From: Bacteroidales bacterium
GTDB lineage: Bacteria > Bacteroidota > Bacteroidia > Bacteroidales > UBA932
DNA: 49,096 bases
Assembly: GCA_017477465.1 (NCBI GenBank)
Contig: JAFUVU010000044.1
Coordinates: 1-49,096 of the forward strand
Reading direction: 5' to 3'
A program made the position numbers and the translations under genes. The first letter of the stretch is position 1. Each line of letters starts with the position of its first letter. The notes under the pieces were generated by a model. The model saw only the letters and a program-made list of their open reading frames with translations, had not been told where the DNA came from and ran no database searches. This document shows, in pieces, positions 39,499 through 48,664 of this stretch.

Positions 39499-40958
39499 AA
39501 AAGTGGTTTTTAACGGCACTCGCCTGCCTTTTAGGATTGTCGCTGGCGGCTCAGGAGCCTTATCCGGAACTGGGAGCAAAGCTTGACGAATACTTCAACG
39601 CCCTTGCCGGAGAAAAGGCTGACGTGCAGAGCATGGAGTGCGACTTCCTAATTTCCTCCTGCACTGATTCCCTTGTCCGCCAATTCGTTACCCTGAAAAT
39701 CTACAATCACTACCTCAATTCCAGCATTATGGGAGACGATGCAGTAGCTGTACATATAGCCGACAAATGGCTCCTCTCAGGCGAGGTTCCCCTCCCCTCG
39801 GGCGGCGACATCGTAAACGTCCAATTATTTGCCGACTTCAACCGTTCCTCGCTTATCGGCAAGCAAGCGCCAGAGCTTTCGCTCTACGGGCCTGACGGGT
39901 TGGCAGTTAAAGTTCCGGCAAAGGAAGGTTATTCCGTCTTGTACTTCTACGACGCCTCCTGCTCTACCTGCAAAGTGGAAACCGGACGTCTCGCGAGGCT
40001 TCAGGAAAGCGGCGAATACCCTTTCACCCTGTATGCCATTTACACAGGGGCCGATGCCGCCACCTGGGAAGCCTATCGGCCCAATCTGCCCAGTGCGGTA
40101 CATGCCTGGGACCCCGAAATCGAGTCTCTCTGGCAGCGGAAATACGGCGTCCTCAAAACTCCGGGGATGTTTCTCATATCTCCAACAGGCACAATTCTTG
40201 GCCGGGGCTTGGACACTCCCGCCCTCAAAATCCTTCTCAACCAGGAGTTCTCAACCGAGCAATACGTATATGGTGAAGCGGGACAGATGGAACGATACCG
40301 CCAGCTCTTCGCCGCATACGGTGACACGCTCAAAGTATCGGACGTCATGGATGTGGCCGATTATCTGGCCGCCCGCACCTTCGGCGAAGGCAATATAGAC
40401 GCCTTCAAGCAGATGGCCGGAGACATGCTCTACTTCCTGTCTTCCAACAAAACAGAAGTGTACAGAGACGCCTGCGCCCCCTTTGTGGACAAATACATTA
40501 ACCTGCCGGACGTCTGGAACACGGAGCAGGACAAAGCGCAGGTGGTGTCCCTCGGCCGTCTTCTTTCAGATTTGAGCACCCGCACTCCCGTCGGCCTTCC
40601 GCTGCCTGATATGGAAGTTTACGGAACGCTCCGCCGCAAGCCATGCCTGTTTCAAAACGGCAGCAAGACGGGAACGTTCAACCTCCAGTCACTCAAGGGA
40701 AAACCCACATATCTTGTCTTTTACACAGGCGGCTGTTCTTCCTGCCAGAAGACAATGGATGCAGTCGAACGTCTGGTCTCAAAAGAGCGCAGCGCACGCG
40801 TCCTGCTGATAGACATGGACCAGCTTCTGACTGACTATCCGGACCAGGCCGGCGCCATGCTCGACAACTTCGACCTTTCGGGCATGCCGATGGTAATAGA
40901 GGCCGACAAAAAGGGAATAGTTCAACATCGTTATGTAGATTTGACAAAAAAATACTAA
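39495..40958 (+). CDS. Secreted protein with two thioredoxin-like domains
   Basis: 487 residues with a signal peptide (MKKWFLTALACLLGLSLAAQ; cleavage near SLA-A). The first thioredoxin-like domain lies near 120-260, with CSTC (156-159) after LYFYDAS and a cis-Pro region TPGMFLISPTG. The second lies near 370-487, with CSSC (414-417) after YLVFYTGG and GMPMVIEADKKG. Both have active CxxC pairs. A helical segment separates them. It should act in the periplasm in disulfide reduction or isomerisation. It is the last gene of ung-coaD. The two-domain layout is less common than single TlpA-type proteins. Confidence 0.85.
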   Translation: MKKWFLTALACLLGLSLAAQEPYPELGAKLDEYFNALAGEKADVQSMECDFLISSCTDSLVRQFVTLKIYNHYLNSSIMGDDAVAVHIADKWLLSGEVPLPSGGDIVNVQLFADFNRSSLIGKQAPELSLYGPDGLAVKVPAKEGYSVLYFYDASCSTCKVETGRLARLQESGEYPFTLYAIYTGADAATWEAYRPNLPSAVHAWDPEIESLWQRKYGVLKTPGMFLISPTGTILGRGLDTPALKILLNQEFSTEQYVYGEAGQMERYRQLFAAYGDTLKVSDVMDVADYLAARTFGEGNIDAFKQMAGDMLYFLSSNKTEVYRDACAPFVDKYINLPDVWNTEQDKAQVVSLGRLLSDLSTRTPVGLPLPDMEVYGTLRRKPCLFQNGSKTGTFNLQSLKGKPTYLVFYTGGCSSCQKTMDAVERLVSKERSARVLLIDMDQLLTDYPDQAGAMLDNFDLSGMPMVIEADKKGIVQHRYVDLTKKY

Positions 40959-40963
40959 TTTTG
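40956..40963 (+). promoter_or_regulatory. -7-like box TAATTTTG before the small RHH-like gene
   Basis: It overlaps the stop codon of the preceding gene and lies 8 bases before the ATG at 40972. A TTTG at 40940-40943 is too close (12-base spacer) for a classic -33 element. Confidence 0.4.
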
Positions 40964-40971
40964 TGGAACTT

Positions 40972-41202
40972 ATGGCGCGCAGAAAGACAATCCCCGGCGT
41001 AGATCCCGCCTATTTGGAAAAACAGAAGCTAATGCTCCTGCGCCGTAACCGCTGCGTACTGCTTTTCAACGACGGCGAAATGGCGGCGATAGAAGAATAT
41101 TGCACCCGTTTCAAGGTACATTCCAAAAGCGCTCTTTTCCGCGAAGCCATAATGACCAAAGTCCTTTCGGAATTGGAAGAAAATCATCCTACGCTATTTT
41201 GA
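40972..41202 (+). CDS. Small ribbon-helix-helix-like protein
   Basis: 76 residues from the ATG at 40972; a GTG at 40963 would add three residues. A basic N-terminus (MARRKTIPGVDP) is followed by NRCVLLFNDGEMAAIEEYCTR and KSALFREAIMTKVLSELEEN, which fits a beta strand and two helices of an RHH-type fold. Similar short proteins are seen in Bacteroidales without a named function. DNA binding is inferred from the fold only. Confidence 0.7.
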   Translation: MARRKTIPGVDPAYLEKQKLMLLRRNRCVLLFNDGEMAAIEEYCTRFKVHSKSALFREAIMTKVLSELEENHPTLF

Positions 41203-41226
41203 TTTCAAGAAAAAGTAGTATCTTTG
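41198..41226 (+). promoter_or_regulatory. Promoter for tRNA-Gln
   Basis: TTTG (41198-41201), 17 bases, TATCTTTG (41219-41226). The mature tRNA begins 12 bases after the box, which is a useful guide to where transcription starts relative to the -7 box. Confidence 0.7.
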
Positions 41227-41237
41227 CAGCCCGGTAT

Positions 41238-41308
41238 TGAACTGTGGTGTAATGGTAGCACTAGGGATTTTGGTTCCCTCAGTCAGCGTTCGAATCGCTG
41301 CAGTTCAA
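41238..41308 (+). tRNA. tRNA-Gln (anticodon UUG)
   Basis: The acceptor arms TGAACTG (41238-41244) and CAGTTCA (41301-41307) pair fully. D-arm GTGT/GCAC, anticodon arm AGGGA/TCCCT with loop TTTTGGT (anticodon TTG), and T-arm CAGCG/CGCTG with loop TTCGAAT. The discriminator is A at 41308. The 3' CCA is not encoded. Confidence 0.96.
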
Positions 41309-41310
41309 CA

Positions 41311-41342
41311 AAAAAGCTCCTGTTTCAGCAGGGGCTTTTTTT
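41311..41342. terminator. Bidirectional terminator between tRNA-Gln and lnt
   Basis: AAAAAGCTCCTG and CAGGGGCTTTTT pair over 12 positions (one T-G pair) with a 6-base loop, and are flanked by A and T runs. It serves the tRNA on the plus strand and lnt on the minus strand. Confidence 0.85.
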
Positions 41343-41343
41343 G

Positions 41344-42942
41344 TTACTTTCTTGGGCGGAAGATGGCGGCGGCAAGTAGCAGTAGGAAGAGGAAGACGCT
41401 GATGCGTCCGACGATATCGCCATAGCGGACGAAGAAGGTTTCGCCCTGCAGCAATTGCACTTTGCCTTCCAAGACGGCGGGCTCCCACCAGCTTGTGCGG
41501 TCAAGTATCCTGCCCTTGGGATCGATTATGGCGCTTATGCCGGTATTTGCGCAGCGGGCCACCCATCTGCGGGTTTCAATAGCGCGTAACCTGCTGTAAT
41601 TGAGATGCTGCCGATATCCGGGAGTATCGCCCCACCACGCATCGTTTGTTATTACCGCCAGCATCTGAGCCCCTTTGCGGACATATCCGGTGCAGAATTC
41701 ACCATACACCGACTCATAGCAAACTGCAGTGCCTACAGGCACGCCTGCAGCCGGAAGACAGGCGATTTCTTTTTGGCCGACATCCTTTGCCATCAGATTC
41801 CCTCCCAGCAGATTCTCCAGAGGAATGAACACTGCGGGATAAGGCGTAAGCTCCGTTCCTACAACAAGTTTCGACTTATGGTAAATGGAGTGGTTGCCGC
41901 TTGCATCGGTAGAGAGTGCCGAGTTGTGAGCCAGTATCCACAGATTGCGTCCATCCGGCCGGGTACCCATATCGTAAGCGCAGGCATGCGGGCGGGAATA
42001 GGACACCACCCGTTCGTAGGTAGAAGCACCGAAAATCATGGAAGCCTGCGGATGCCGTTTCAGGAAGGCTTGGAAACGGAGGAAGGTTTCGTTGTAGGGG
42101 ACGTCGTCGGTGTACATGCGGGCGGTGAAAGTCTCCGGCGCAAGCACCAGCGCCGGCTCATCGGAGGACCAGTCGGCCTTTTCAAGCAGGGTAAGGTATT
42201 TCACGTCCTGCTGAGCCTGCGTCAGCGATTCAAACTTTTGATACGGGTCATAATTAGGCTGGCCGATGACAACTTTCAGGGACGGCCCTTCTTTATCAAA
42301 GCCAATGCAGGCCGACCATATCATAGGTGCGAACAAAGCGGCAAAAACCCCGGCAAATGCAGCCGCGCGGGCTTTCCCGTTCCAGGATGCCATGCGCCCG
42401 TCGGACAGCGCCACCATAAGGCCGAAGATGGACAGGTTGGAGAGCCACACCCAAAGCGAACCGCCCAGGGTGCCGAGAACCGAATACCATTGAACCAGGC
42501 CGGTAGTATCGGCAAAAGCGTTGCCAAGGACAAGCCAGGGCCATGAAATCTCCGCCGATGTGAGATAGAAACGCTCCCACGCTATCCAAGCGGCTGCCAG
42601 ATAGATGTAGGGCAATATGCCGGAAAAACGACGTTTTACAAGACGGAAACTGCCGAAAACGACAGACATCTGCAGGGCATTGGCCAGGATGGCAAAGACA
42701 GCACCGCCGACGGTTGCTCCCCCTACCCACCATGTGGTAACAGCATTCCAAAGCACGAAAGAAAGATAATGCCACCACCAGAAATGCCGGCTTTTGTTCT
42801 GAGTGGCCAGGCGCTCCATTACAAGAAGCGGGATGAGCCCTATTAGAGCCGTCCAACCCATGTGGGGGACAAGCCATGGAAGGCTCATTAGCAGGGTAAA
42901 GGCCAGCACAAGGACCGGAAACACGAACGCTTGTTTTCTCAT
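41344..42942 (-). CDS. lnt: Apolipoprotein N-acyltransferase
   Basis: 532 residues from the ATG at 42942. Several N-terminal membrane helices precede a nitrilase-type domain: ALVLAPETFTAR (catalytic Glu), the Lys in HKSKLVVGTELTPYP, and VGTAVCYESVYGEFC (catalytic Cys), then TNDAWWGDTPG. It adds the third acyl chain to lipoproteins in the inner membrane and so works after LspA, also encoded here. A longer frame upstream to 43185 runs through the divergent gene and is not used. A -7-like box (42949-42956) is only 6 bases upstream. Confidence 0.95.
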   Translation of the reverse strand: MRKQAFVFPVLVLAFTLLMSLPWLVPHMGWTALIGLIPLLVMERLATQNKSRHFWWWHYLSFVLWNAVTTWWVGGATVGGAVFAILANALQMSVVFGSFRLVKRRFSGILPYIYLAAAWIAWERFYLTSAEISWPWLVLGNAFADTTGLVQWYSVLGTLGGSLWVWLSNLSIFGLMVALSDGRMASWNGKARAAAFAGVFAALFAPMIWSACIGFDKEGPSLKVVIGQPNYDPYQKFESLTQAQQDVKYLTLLEKADWSSDEPALVLAPETFTARMYTDDVPYNETFLRFQAFLKRHPQASMIFGASTYERVVSYSRPHACAYDMGTRPDGRNLWILAHNSALSTDASGNHSIYHKSKLVVGTELTPYPAVFIPLENLLGGNLMAKDVGQKEIACLPAAGVPVGTAVCYESVYGEFCTGYVRKGAQMLAVITNDAWWGDTPGYRQHLNYSRLRAIETRRWVARCANTGISAIIDPKGRILDRTSWWEPAVLEGKVQLLQGETFFVRYGDIVGRISVFLFLLLLAAAIFRPRK

Positions 42943-43003
42943 AACAAACAAAGTTATGAATATTTTTCGTAAATTCGCAGAGTTAATCAAGAGAATAAGC
43001 GCC

Positions 43004-43774
43004 ATGGCCTTCAAAGATAATTGGATACTTAAAAACCTCATCGGTGCAGTCGCCTTCGTTGCGGTGCTGGCTGTAGGGGTAACAATACTTCTAAACGTAG
43101 TCACCCGCCACGGAAAAACAGTAACGACGCCGGACTTCACCAACTTAAGCGTAAAAGAAGCCCAAAAGCTGGCCCACGACAGCAAGCTAAGCGTAAAAGT
43201 AGTGGATTCGGTCTTCGTCCGCAGACTACAGGGCGGCGTTGTTTACCGCCAGCTGCCCAAGGCCGGTTCGTCCGTCAAAATGGGCCGCAGCATTTTCCTC
43301 ACCATCAATTCTGTAGTGCCCAGAAAAGTAGTCATGCCCAACCTGCTTGGATATTCGGTAACCCAGGCACGTTCGGAGCTGCAGAACAGGGGCCTTGACC
43401 TGGGCCGCCTCAATTATGTCAGGGACATTGCAACCAACACTGTCCTCGCCCAAACAGTTGACGGCGTTGAAAAGAAAGCTGGAGACCTGGTAGTAAGCGG
43501 TTCCACCGTCGATCTCAAAGTAGGAGTATCGTCCGAAGACAACCAGACCCGCATTCCAAGGGTAATCGGCATGAAATACATATCCTCGCTGGATGCTTTG
43601 CACGACCGCTTCCTAAACGTAGGACGCGTAAGGTTCGACAAGGACATCAAGACATACGCAGACTCGGTAAATGCAGTAGTTTACAAGCAGGATGCAGCCG
43701 GAACAGTGAAGCCCCTGGGCGCTTCGGTGGACCTTTACCTAACTCTCGACAAGAGCAAACTGCCCGCAGAATGA
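43004..43774 (+). CDS. Membrane protein with three PASTA domains
   Basis: 256 residues from the ATG at 43004; an in-frame ATG at 42956 would add 16 residues. One membrane helix (about 13-33, LIGAVAFVAVLAVGVTILL) is followed by three PASTA repeats (about 38-100, 105-172, 178-250), each with a short T/V-x-P-D/N/R start (VTTPDFTNLS, VVMPNLLGYS, TRIPRVIGMK). PASTA domains bind peptidoglycan or muropeptides. There is no kinase domain. Overlaps the pseudouridine synthase start by 4 bases, a pairing usual in Bacteroidota. Confidence 0.9.
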   Translation: MAFKDNWILKNLIGAVAFVAVLAVGVTILLNVVTRHGKTVTTPDFTNLSVKEAQKLAHDSKLSVKVVDSVFVRRLQGGVVYRQLPKAGSSVKMGRSIFLTINSVVPRKVVMPNLLGYSVTQARSELQNRGLDLGRLNYVRDIATNTVLAQTVDGVEKKAGDLVVSGSTVDLKVGVSSEDNQTRIPRVIGMKYISSLDALHDRFLNVGRVRFDKDIKTYADSVNAVVYKQDAAGTVKPLGASVDLYLTLDKSKLPAE

Positions 43775-44811
43775 TGCAGGAAGATCTGATAAAGGAACTG
43801 CCCGACCAGACCGGAACGGACGAAATGTTCGAACATTTCCGCATCCTGGTCGATAAAGGGCAGGAGCCCCTCAGGGTGGACAAATTCATCGCCTCTCACC
43901 AGGAAGACACCTCCAGGCACCGGGTACAGCAGGCCATCAAGCTGGGATATGTTCTGGTCAATGACAAACCCGTCAAAGCCAATTACATAGTCCGTCCCTG
44001 CGACGTCGTAAAATTCGTAATGCCCTACGAGCGTCGCGGCACGGAAATCCTCCCGGAAAACATTCCCCTCGACATAGTCTATGAAGACGATGACGTGCTT
44101 GTGGTGAACAAGCCCGCCGGCATGGTGGTGCACCCGGGGCACGGCAATTACAACGGCACGCTGGTAAATGCGCTCGCCTATTACCTCCACCTCAGCCCGG
44201 ATGTGGAAGATGAACGGATGGGCGTACTGGTACACCGCATAGACAAGGATACATCGGGTCTCCTCGTGGTAGCTAAAAACCCCGCCGCGCAACTAAATTT
44301 GGCCGACCAGTTTTTCGTTCACTCGATCGACCGCATCTATACGGCCGTCGTATGGGGCAACATCCCCGAGGACGAAGGCACCATCCAAGGCACTATCGGC
44401 CGGGACCCTAACGACAGGCTGCGTTTCCGAGTATATGACGACCCGGAGAAAGGCAAATGGGCGGTCACGCATTGGAGGGTACTGGAGCGATACGGCTTCA
44501 TCACCGTCGTTGAATGCAAGCTGGAAACGGGACGCACGCATCAGATTCGCGTGCACATGAGTTCGATCGGCCATCCCCTGTTCAATGACGAGCGCTACGG
44601 CGGCTCGGAGATTCGTCAGGGCACTATTTACGCCAAATATAAGCAGTTCATTCAGAATTGTTTCGCCCTTTGTCCCAGGCAGGCTCTGCATGCCCGCACA
44701 CTGGGCTTTACGCATCCCGTTACGGGAGAATGGCTCCATTTCGAGGCCCCGCTTCCTGCCGATATGGCCGGCCTCATAGAAAAATGGAGGCTCTATACGG
44801 CCTCCATTTAA
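43771..44811 (+). CDS. RluA/RluD-family 23S rRNA pseudouridine synthase
   Basis: 346 residues. N-terminal S4 RNA-binding domain (VDKFIASHQEDTSRHRVQQAI), then the synthase core with the catalytic Asp in MGVLVHRIDKDTSGLLVVAKN, and TGRTHQIRVHMSSIGHPLFND. The S4 domain and motif order favour RluD (sites in helix 69 of 23S rRNA). It overlaps the PASTA gene (ATGA). Palindromic elements follow it. Confidence 0.93.
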   Translation: MMQEDLIKELPDQTGTDEMFEHFRILVDKGQEPLRVDKFIASHQEDTSRHRVQQAIKLGYVLVNDKPVKANYIVRPCDVVKFVMPYERRGTEILPENIPLDIVYEDDDVLVVNKPAGMVVHPGHGNYNGTLVNALAYYLHLSPDVEDERMGVLVHRIDKDTSGLLVVAKNPAAQLNLADQFFVHSIDRIYTAVVWGNIPEDEGTIQGTIGRDPNDRLRFRVYDDPEKGKWAVTHWRVLERYGFITVVECKLETGRTHQIRVHMSSIGHPLFNDERYGGSEIRQGTIYAKYKQFIQNCFALCPRQALHARTLGFTHPVTGEWLHFEAPLPADMAGLIEKWRLYTASI

Positions 44812-44812
44812 G

Positions 44813-44912
44813 AGATTCCTCGACATGTTCGGAATGACAGATGCCCGGTCAAAGCCGGGCATGACAGTGGGTGCCCAGGAATAAAAGATGCCCGGTCAGG
44901 GCCGGGCATGAC
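44813..44912. repeat. Three palindromic elements in a row between rluD-type gene and the OMP gene
   Basis: 44813-44838 is the TCGACATGTTCGG type (AGATTCCTCG...GGAATGAC). It is directly joined to 44839-44865 (AGATGCCCGG...CCGGGCATGAC), and a second copy of that element is at 44886-44912. The second and third are the heads of a 47-base tandem unit, because both are followed by a variant of GTGGGTGC. All keep AGAT...ATGAC ends. Confidence 0.85.
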
Positions 44913-44921
44913 GGTGGGTGC

Positions 44922-47900
44922 TTAGAAGGGGCGTCTGCCGCCGGGGCCACCGCCGCCCATGCGGGCTCGCATTTGCTGCCCTGCCTTGCCGAAATTACCG
45001 AAGCGCCAGGTGAAATTGAGCATTATGTAGCGTCCCAAAGTGTTATTCCGCGTTTCCTGATAATAGTTTTCAGTAGTTGCGACGGAGAGGTTCCTGGCCT
45101 GATCCAGCAGGTCGTAGGCTTTAAGGGAGAGAGTGGCCTGCCTGCGGAACAGGGGCGTAGAAACGGAAGCGTTCCAAACCAGCTGAGGTTCCTGAGGAGT
45201 AGTGTAACCGTTGTACCAGTTGTAGTTGGCGTCCGTGGACAGTTCCACGCCGCTTTGGCCTATGGTCCATTTGAACGAAGCGCTTACCTGATTGTTCCAG
45301 GTGGGAGCCACGGCTGCCTGCACGGTGTACCAAGGTTTGGAGACACGGGTGCGTCCGCTCATTATCACTTCAACGTTGTCTGAACGGTAAGTAGCCCTTA
45401 ACCGCTCCGTCACATTCAAGGCGCGGGTAGTATTGTCCTTAAAGTCAGTCGCCCACTGGTCGGGATTGTCTTCAAAGTAGTATTTGTGGAATTCACTGTA
45501 TAGGAATTCCTTGACTGCACCGCTGTCGTCAGTGCGAAGGAAGCGCTCCATGGGAAGATGCGTTGCGCCGATGAAACTGCCGCTCATGGAATAGGACAGG
45601 TTGGTCATATTCGAGATGGAGAAACCGCTCTTGGCGATTGGAGCATTGACCATGATGCGGATATTGCCGCTGTAGGTATTGTGACCGTTCACGGGGAAGA
45701 GGTAGGTGCGGCCGTTCTCGTCGTACCAGGTGGCGTTGGTGATGGGATTCTGGACCATACCGCCTTCAAGATGCACGCGGGCGGTGAAGAATGTCTGCTT
45801 GTTGGAGAATTCCAGGTCGGAGCGCAGCGAGTGGCTAAAATAAGGGTTCAGATAAGGGTTGCCCAAAGACAGCGACAGAGGGTTTGAATTGTCCAGCACC
45901 GGGTTCAGCTGACTGGTGGAAGGCTGAGAGCTGCGTCCAAAGTAGAAGAGGCGGATGTTGGAATTGTCGTTGAAATCATAGAACAGCATTGCCCTAGGGG
46001 CAAAGTTCCAGATTGTGCCGGGATCGTACACAACAGGCTCGTCCTTGCTGTGGTTATAAGTAGAGTTGTAAGTCTTTGTAGGAATGGCCGATGCTCCAAG
46101 CTGCGCCCGCAATCCTTCTTTCTGGTACATGAACGCCAGGCCGATGTTCTGGTTCAGACTCCAGTTAAGGATATTGTTGCTGTATGCCGGATCCGGGGTT
46201 TCCCCATCGGCCTGATAAGGAAGCTGTCCCATTCCAAGGGTGAAAGGATTTGCTCCCCAGTCAAGTAAAGCGCTGTTGTAGGTGAGCTTTTCCGACTCGC
46301 TTCGGGAATAGCGGATGTTGTAGCTTCCTTCAAGGTAGAAATAATTGCCGAGGGGTTCTGTATATACCAGGCGCGAACCTATGCTGCGGCTCTTGGAGCT
46401 TTGGTCAAAGCGCTGGTTCACGATGGATGCCGTTCCGTCTATCGGCTGTCCTGCTTCATCGAAACTGGTGTTTGTAAGAGACTGAGTATAACCGTCCAGG
46501 GTATTGTTTGAGAGGTTCCAGTCCACATTGACCGACATGGTGCGGCCTGGAATGCCCAGACGCTGGCGAAACAGCAGGAATCCCCTGGTCTGCCAACTTG
46601 AGTTGTTGCCGATGTTGTTGGTAAAACCGCTGTTGGTTACGTGGCTTTCGTAGCTGTCCTGGTCCATGTTTTTATAGTCCTGTCCGTCAGCGAAGGTATA
46701 GGAGTCAAAAACGCTCTGCTGCAGATAGCTGCCACGTCCGAAGTTGAACTGCGGCTGGAAGAGGATGGATGTGTTTTCCGAGAATTTGTGCTCCAGACGC
46801 ATTCCGAAACGGTGGCCGTCGGTGAAACGGTGGCTGACTCCGTTGTTATCGGAAACAAGGGTGGAGCCGTCGGTCATGTAGGTTTCCTTGTAGGTATCTT
46901 CCTGAACGTCAACTATCGAACCGTTGTACAGATAGTTGCCTCCGAGGTCCATCTTGTCGCCAAGAAGGTCGAAGTTGCCGTTGACACCGCCCATCCACGA
47001 AGTGGTGATGCCGTTGGAGTTGCCCCAGCCGCCATTGCCACGGCCCATCCCTCCGCTGTTTCCCATCATGGAAGTCATCATGGATCCGGAAAGGTCGTTG
47101 AAACCGCGGTTGTTGGTATTGTTGGCATTGGCAATTATGCTTATCTGGGACGTTTCGGAAAAACGGCCTCCCATGAATGCGCCCTGCCAGCGCCAGTCGT
47201 TCAGTGAGCCTTCGGTTGCGGGCAGGTCGTGACCGCCGCCTGCCATGGCACTTCCGAATATGCCGTTCATCATCCCTTTCTGGACAGAAAGGTCTATGAC
47301 CGTTTCGTCTTCACCGTCGTCAATGCCGGTGAACTCGGCCTGCTCGCTCTTTTTCTTGACCACTTTCACTTTCTCGACCAGCTTGGCGGGAATGTTCTGG
47401 GAGGCAAGCTGAGGATCGTCCAGGAAGAAGGTCTTGCCGTCAATGGTTATTTTGCTGATGGTTTCGCCGTTTGAGGTGATTGTTCCGTCTTCCGCAACTT
47501 CAATGCCGGGAAGTTTTTTCAGAAGGTCCACCAGCATGTTATCGTCTGAAATCTTGAACGACGAGGCATTGTATTCTACCGTATCTTTTTTGATGATGAT
47601 GGGATTGCCGACTGCAGTCACCGAAGCGGCGTCAAGCACCTGGCGGTCCTGTTCCAGTTTTACGATGCCGAGGTTGACATCGGCCTTGATTTCAAGGGCC
47701 TGCTCATGGGTTTTATAGCCCATCAGTTCCGCTTTCAGTGTATATTTGCCCGTTTTAACCTTTTCCAGAACAGCTTTGCCGTCCCCGTCGGAGAGGGTGT
47801 ACTTGGTCTGGCCTTTTTCAGGGATAAGTGAGACGGTTGCAAAGCCGGCGGCTTCGCCGGTGGAAGCGTCCTGCAGTTGGAGCGACACTTTGTGGTTCTG

Positions 47901-47960
47901 CGCACTCAGCGTAAGAGCGGCAAAGAGGCCTGCAAGGGCCATCAACATTCTTCTAACCAT
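44922..47960 (-). CDS. Outer membrane beta-barrel protein with carboxypeptidase-regulatory-like domain
   Basis: 1012 residues. Signal peptide (MVRRMLMALAGLFAALTLSAQ), then a carboxypeptidase-regulatory-like domain (about 24-105: VSLQLQDASTGEAAGFATVSL, split by family definition), then a plug-like part (LLKKLPGIEVAEDGTITSNG) and a large C-terminal barrel of the OMP_b-brl_3 kind. A Met/Gly/Asn-rich loop is at about 295-320. The end RMGGGGPGGRRPF is glycine- and arginine-rich. It is TonB-receptor-like but lacks a clear TonB box; the substrate is unknown. It is not beside a SusD gene, so it is not a classic glycan-uptake pair. Confidence 0.88.
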   Translation of the reverse strand: MVRRMLMALAGLFAALTLSAQNHKVSLQLQDASTGEAAGFATVSLIPEKGQTKYTLSDGDGKAVLEKVKTGKYTLKAELMGYKTHEQALEIKADVNLGIVKLEQDRQVLDAASVTAVGNPIIIKKDTVEYNASSFKISDDNMLVDLLKKLPGIEVAEDGTITSNGETISKITIDGKTFFLDDPQLASQNIPAKLVEKVKVVKKKSEQAEFTGIDDGEDETVIDLSVQKGMMNGIFGSAMAGGGHDLPATEGSLNDWRWQGAFMGGRFSETSQISIIANANNTNNRGFNDLSGSMMTSMMGNSGGMGRGNGGWGNSNGITTSWMGGVNGNFDLLGDKMDLGGNYLYNGSIVDVQEDTYKETYMTDGSTLVSDNNGVSHRFTDGHRFGMRLEHKFSENTSILFQPQFNFGRGSYLQQSVFDSYTFADGQDYKNMDQDSYESHVTNSGFTNNIGNNSSWQTRGFLLFRQRLGIPGRTMSVNVDWNLSNNTLDGYTQSLTNTSFDEAGQPIDGTASIVNQRFDQSSKSRSIGSRLVYTEPLGNYFYLEGSYNIRYSRSESEKLTYNSALLDWGANPFTLGMGQLPYQADGETPDPAYSNNILNWSLNQNIGLAFMYQKEGLRAQLGASAIPTKTYNSTYNHSKDEPVVYDPGTIWNFAPRAMLFYDFNDNSNIRLFYFGRSSQPSTSQLNPVLDNSNPLSLSLGNPYLNPYFSHSLRSDLEFSNKQTFFTARVHLEGGMVQNPITNATWYDENGRTYLFPVNGHNTYSGNIRIMVNAPIAKSGFSISNMTNLSYSMSGSFIGATHLPMERFLRTDDSGAVKEFLYSEFHKYYFEDNPDQWATDFKDNTTRALNVTERLRATYRSDNVEVIMSGRTRVSKPWYTVQAAVAPTWNNQVSASFKWTIGQSGVELSTDANYNWYNGYTTPQEPQLVWNASVSTPLFRRQATLSLKAYDLLDQARNLSVATTENYYQETRNNTLGRYIMLNFTWRFGNFGKAGQQMRARMGGGGPGGRRPF

Positions 47961-48015
47961 ATAATACTTCTACAAAACAATCCTTTGACACCGCAGCGGC
48001 ACCAAGGTTTAAACA

Positions 48016-48576
48016 CTATTTGGAAATTCTTTCCGGATGTTCCTTCAGAAATTGTTCCCAGCCGCCTTTTCCCCTGGCGGCAGTAAGGGGTGAAGATGTT
48101 TCATAGTGATGGCACAAAGCTATGGCAAGGGCGTCCGTAGCGTCCAGGTGCCGGCTTTCCAGCTTGACGTTCAAGGTCTTTTCGAGCATCATCTGCACTT
48201 GCTCCTTGGAGGCGGCGCCGTTGCCGACAATGGCTTCTTTGGCTTTGCGGGGCGCATATTCGGTTACAGTCTGCACTCCGTATTCCTTGGCGGCCAGGAT
48301 GGCTGCGCCCTGGGCGCGGCCAAGCTTGAGGACCACCTGTGCATTCTTGCCGTAGAACGGACTTTCGATAGCCAGTTCCGTGGGCCGATAATTCTTGCAC
48401 ACTTGACTGATGCATTCGTAGATGGACTGCAGTTTGGCGTATGCGTCCGGCTCTTTCCGAATGTCCAGCACTCCCATGTCCACGTATGAAGGTTTTTTCC
48501 CCTCCACGCGTATAATTCCGAAGCCCAGCAATTGGGTGCCGGGGTCGATTCCCAATATAATGCGTTCCGTTTCCAT
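48016..48576 (-). CDS. ruvC: Holliday junction resolvase RuvC
   Basis: 186 residues. The catalytic acidic residues sit in ILGIDPGTQLLGFG, LAIESPFYG and HLDATDALAIALCH. It cuts Holliday junctions with RuvAB. The -7 box (48587-48594) is 10 bases upstream, so the leader is very short. It may be transcribed into the OMP gene, 55 bases downstream. Confidence 0.96.
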   Translation of the reverse strand: METERIILGIDPGTQLLGFGIIRVEGKKPSYVDMGVLDIRKEPDAYAKLQSIYECISQVCKNYRPTELAIESPFYGKNAQVVLKLGRAQGAAILAAKEYGVQTVTEYAPRKAKEAIVGNGAASKEQVQMMLEKTLNVKLESRHLDATDALAIALCHHYETSSPLTAARGKGGWEQFLKEHPERISK

Positions 48577-48586
48577 AAGAGCGGCG

Positions 48587-48594
48587 CAAAGATA
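48587..48594 (-). promoter_or_regulatory. -7 box for ruvC
   Basis: TATCTTTG on the minus strand. Its -33 region would overlap that of the divergent rplU promoter. Confidence 0.6.
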
Positions 48595-48613
48595 CGAAAA
48601 ATCAATGGAAAAA

Positions 48614-48644
48614 TTTGGTATTCACGGAAAAATACCTATCTTTG
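48614..48644 (+). promoter_or_regulatory. Promoter for rplU-rpmA
   Basis: TTTG (48614-48617), exactly 19 bases, TATCTTTG (48637-48644). A textbook Bacteroidota promoter with a 91-base leader before the ATG at 48736. Confidence 0.78.
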
Positions 48645-48664
48645 CAGTCCATTTTTTGAGATGA

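Noticed and set aside
44922-47960. SusC/SusD-type glycan uptake locus
   Set aside because: No SusD-like gene is next to the barrel protein, and it lacks a clear TonB box; it fits the OMP_b-brl_3 group better.
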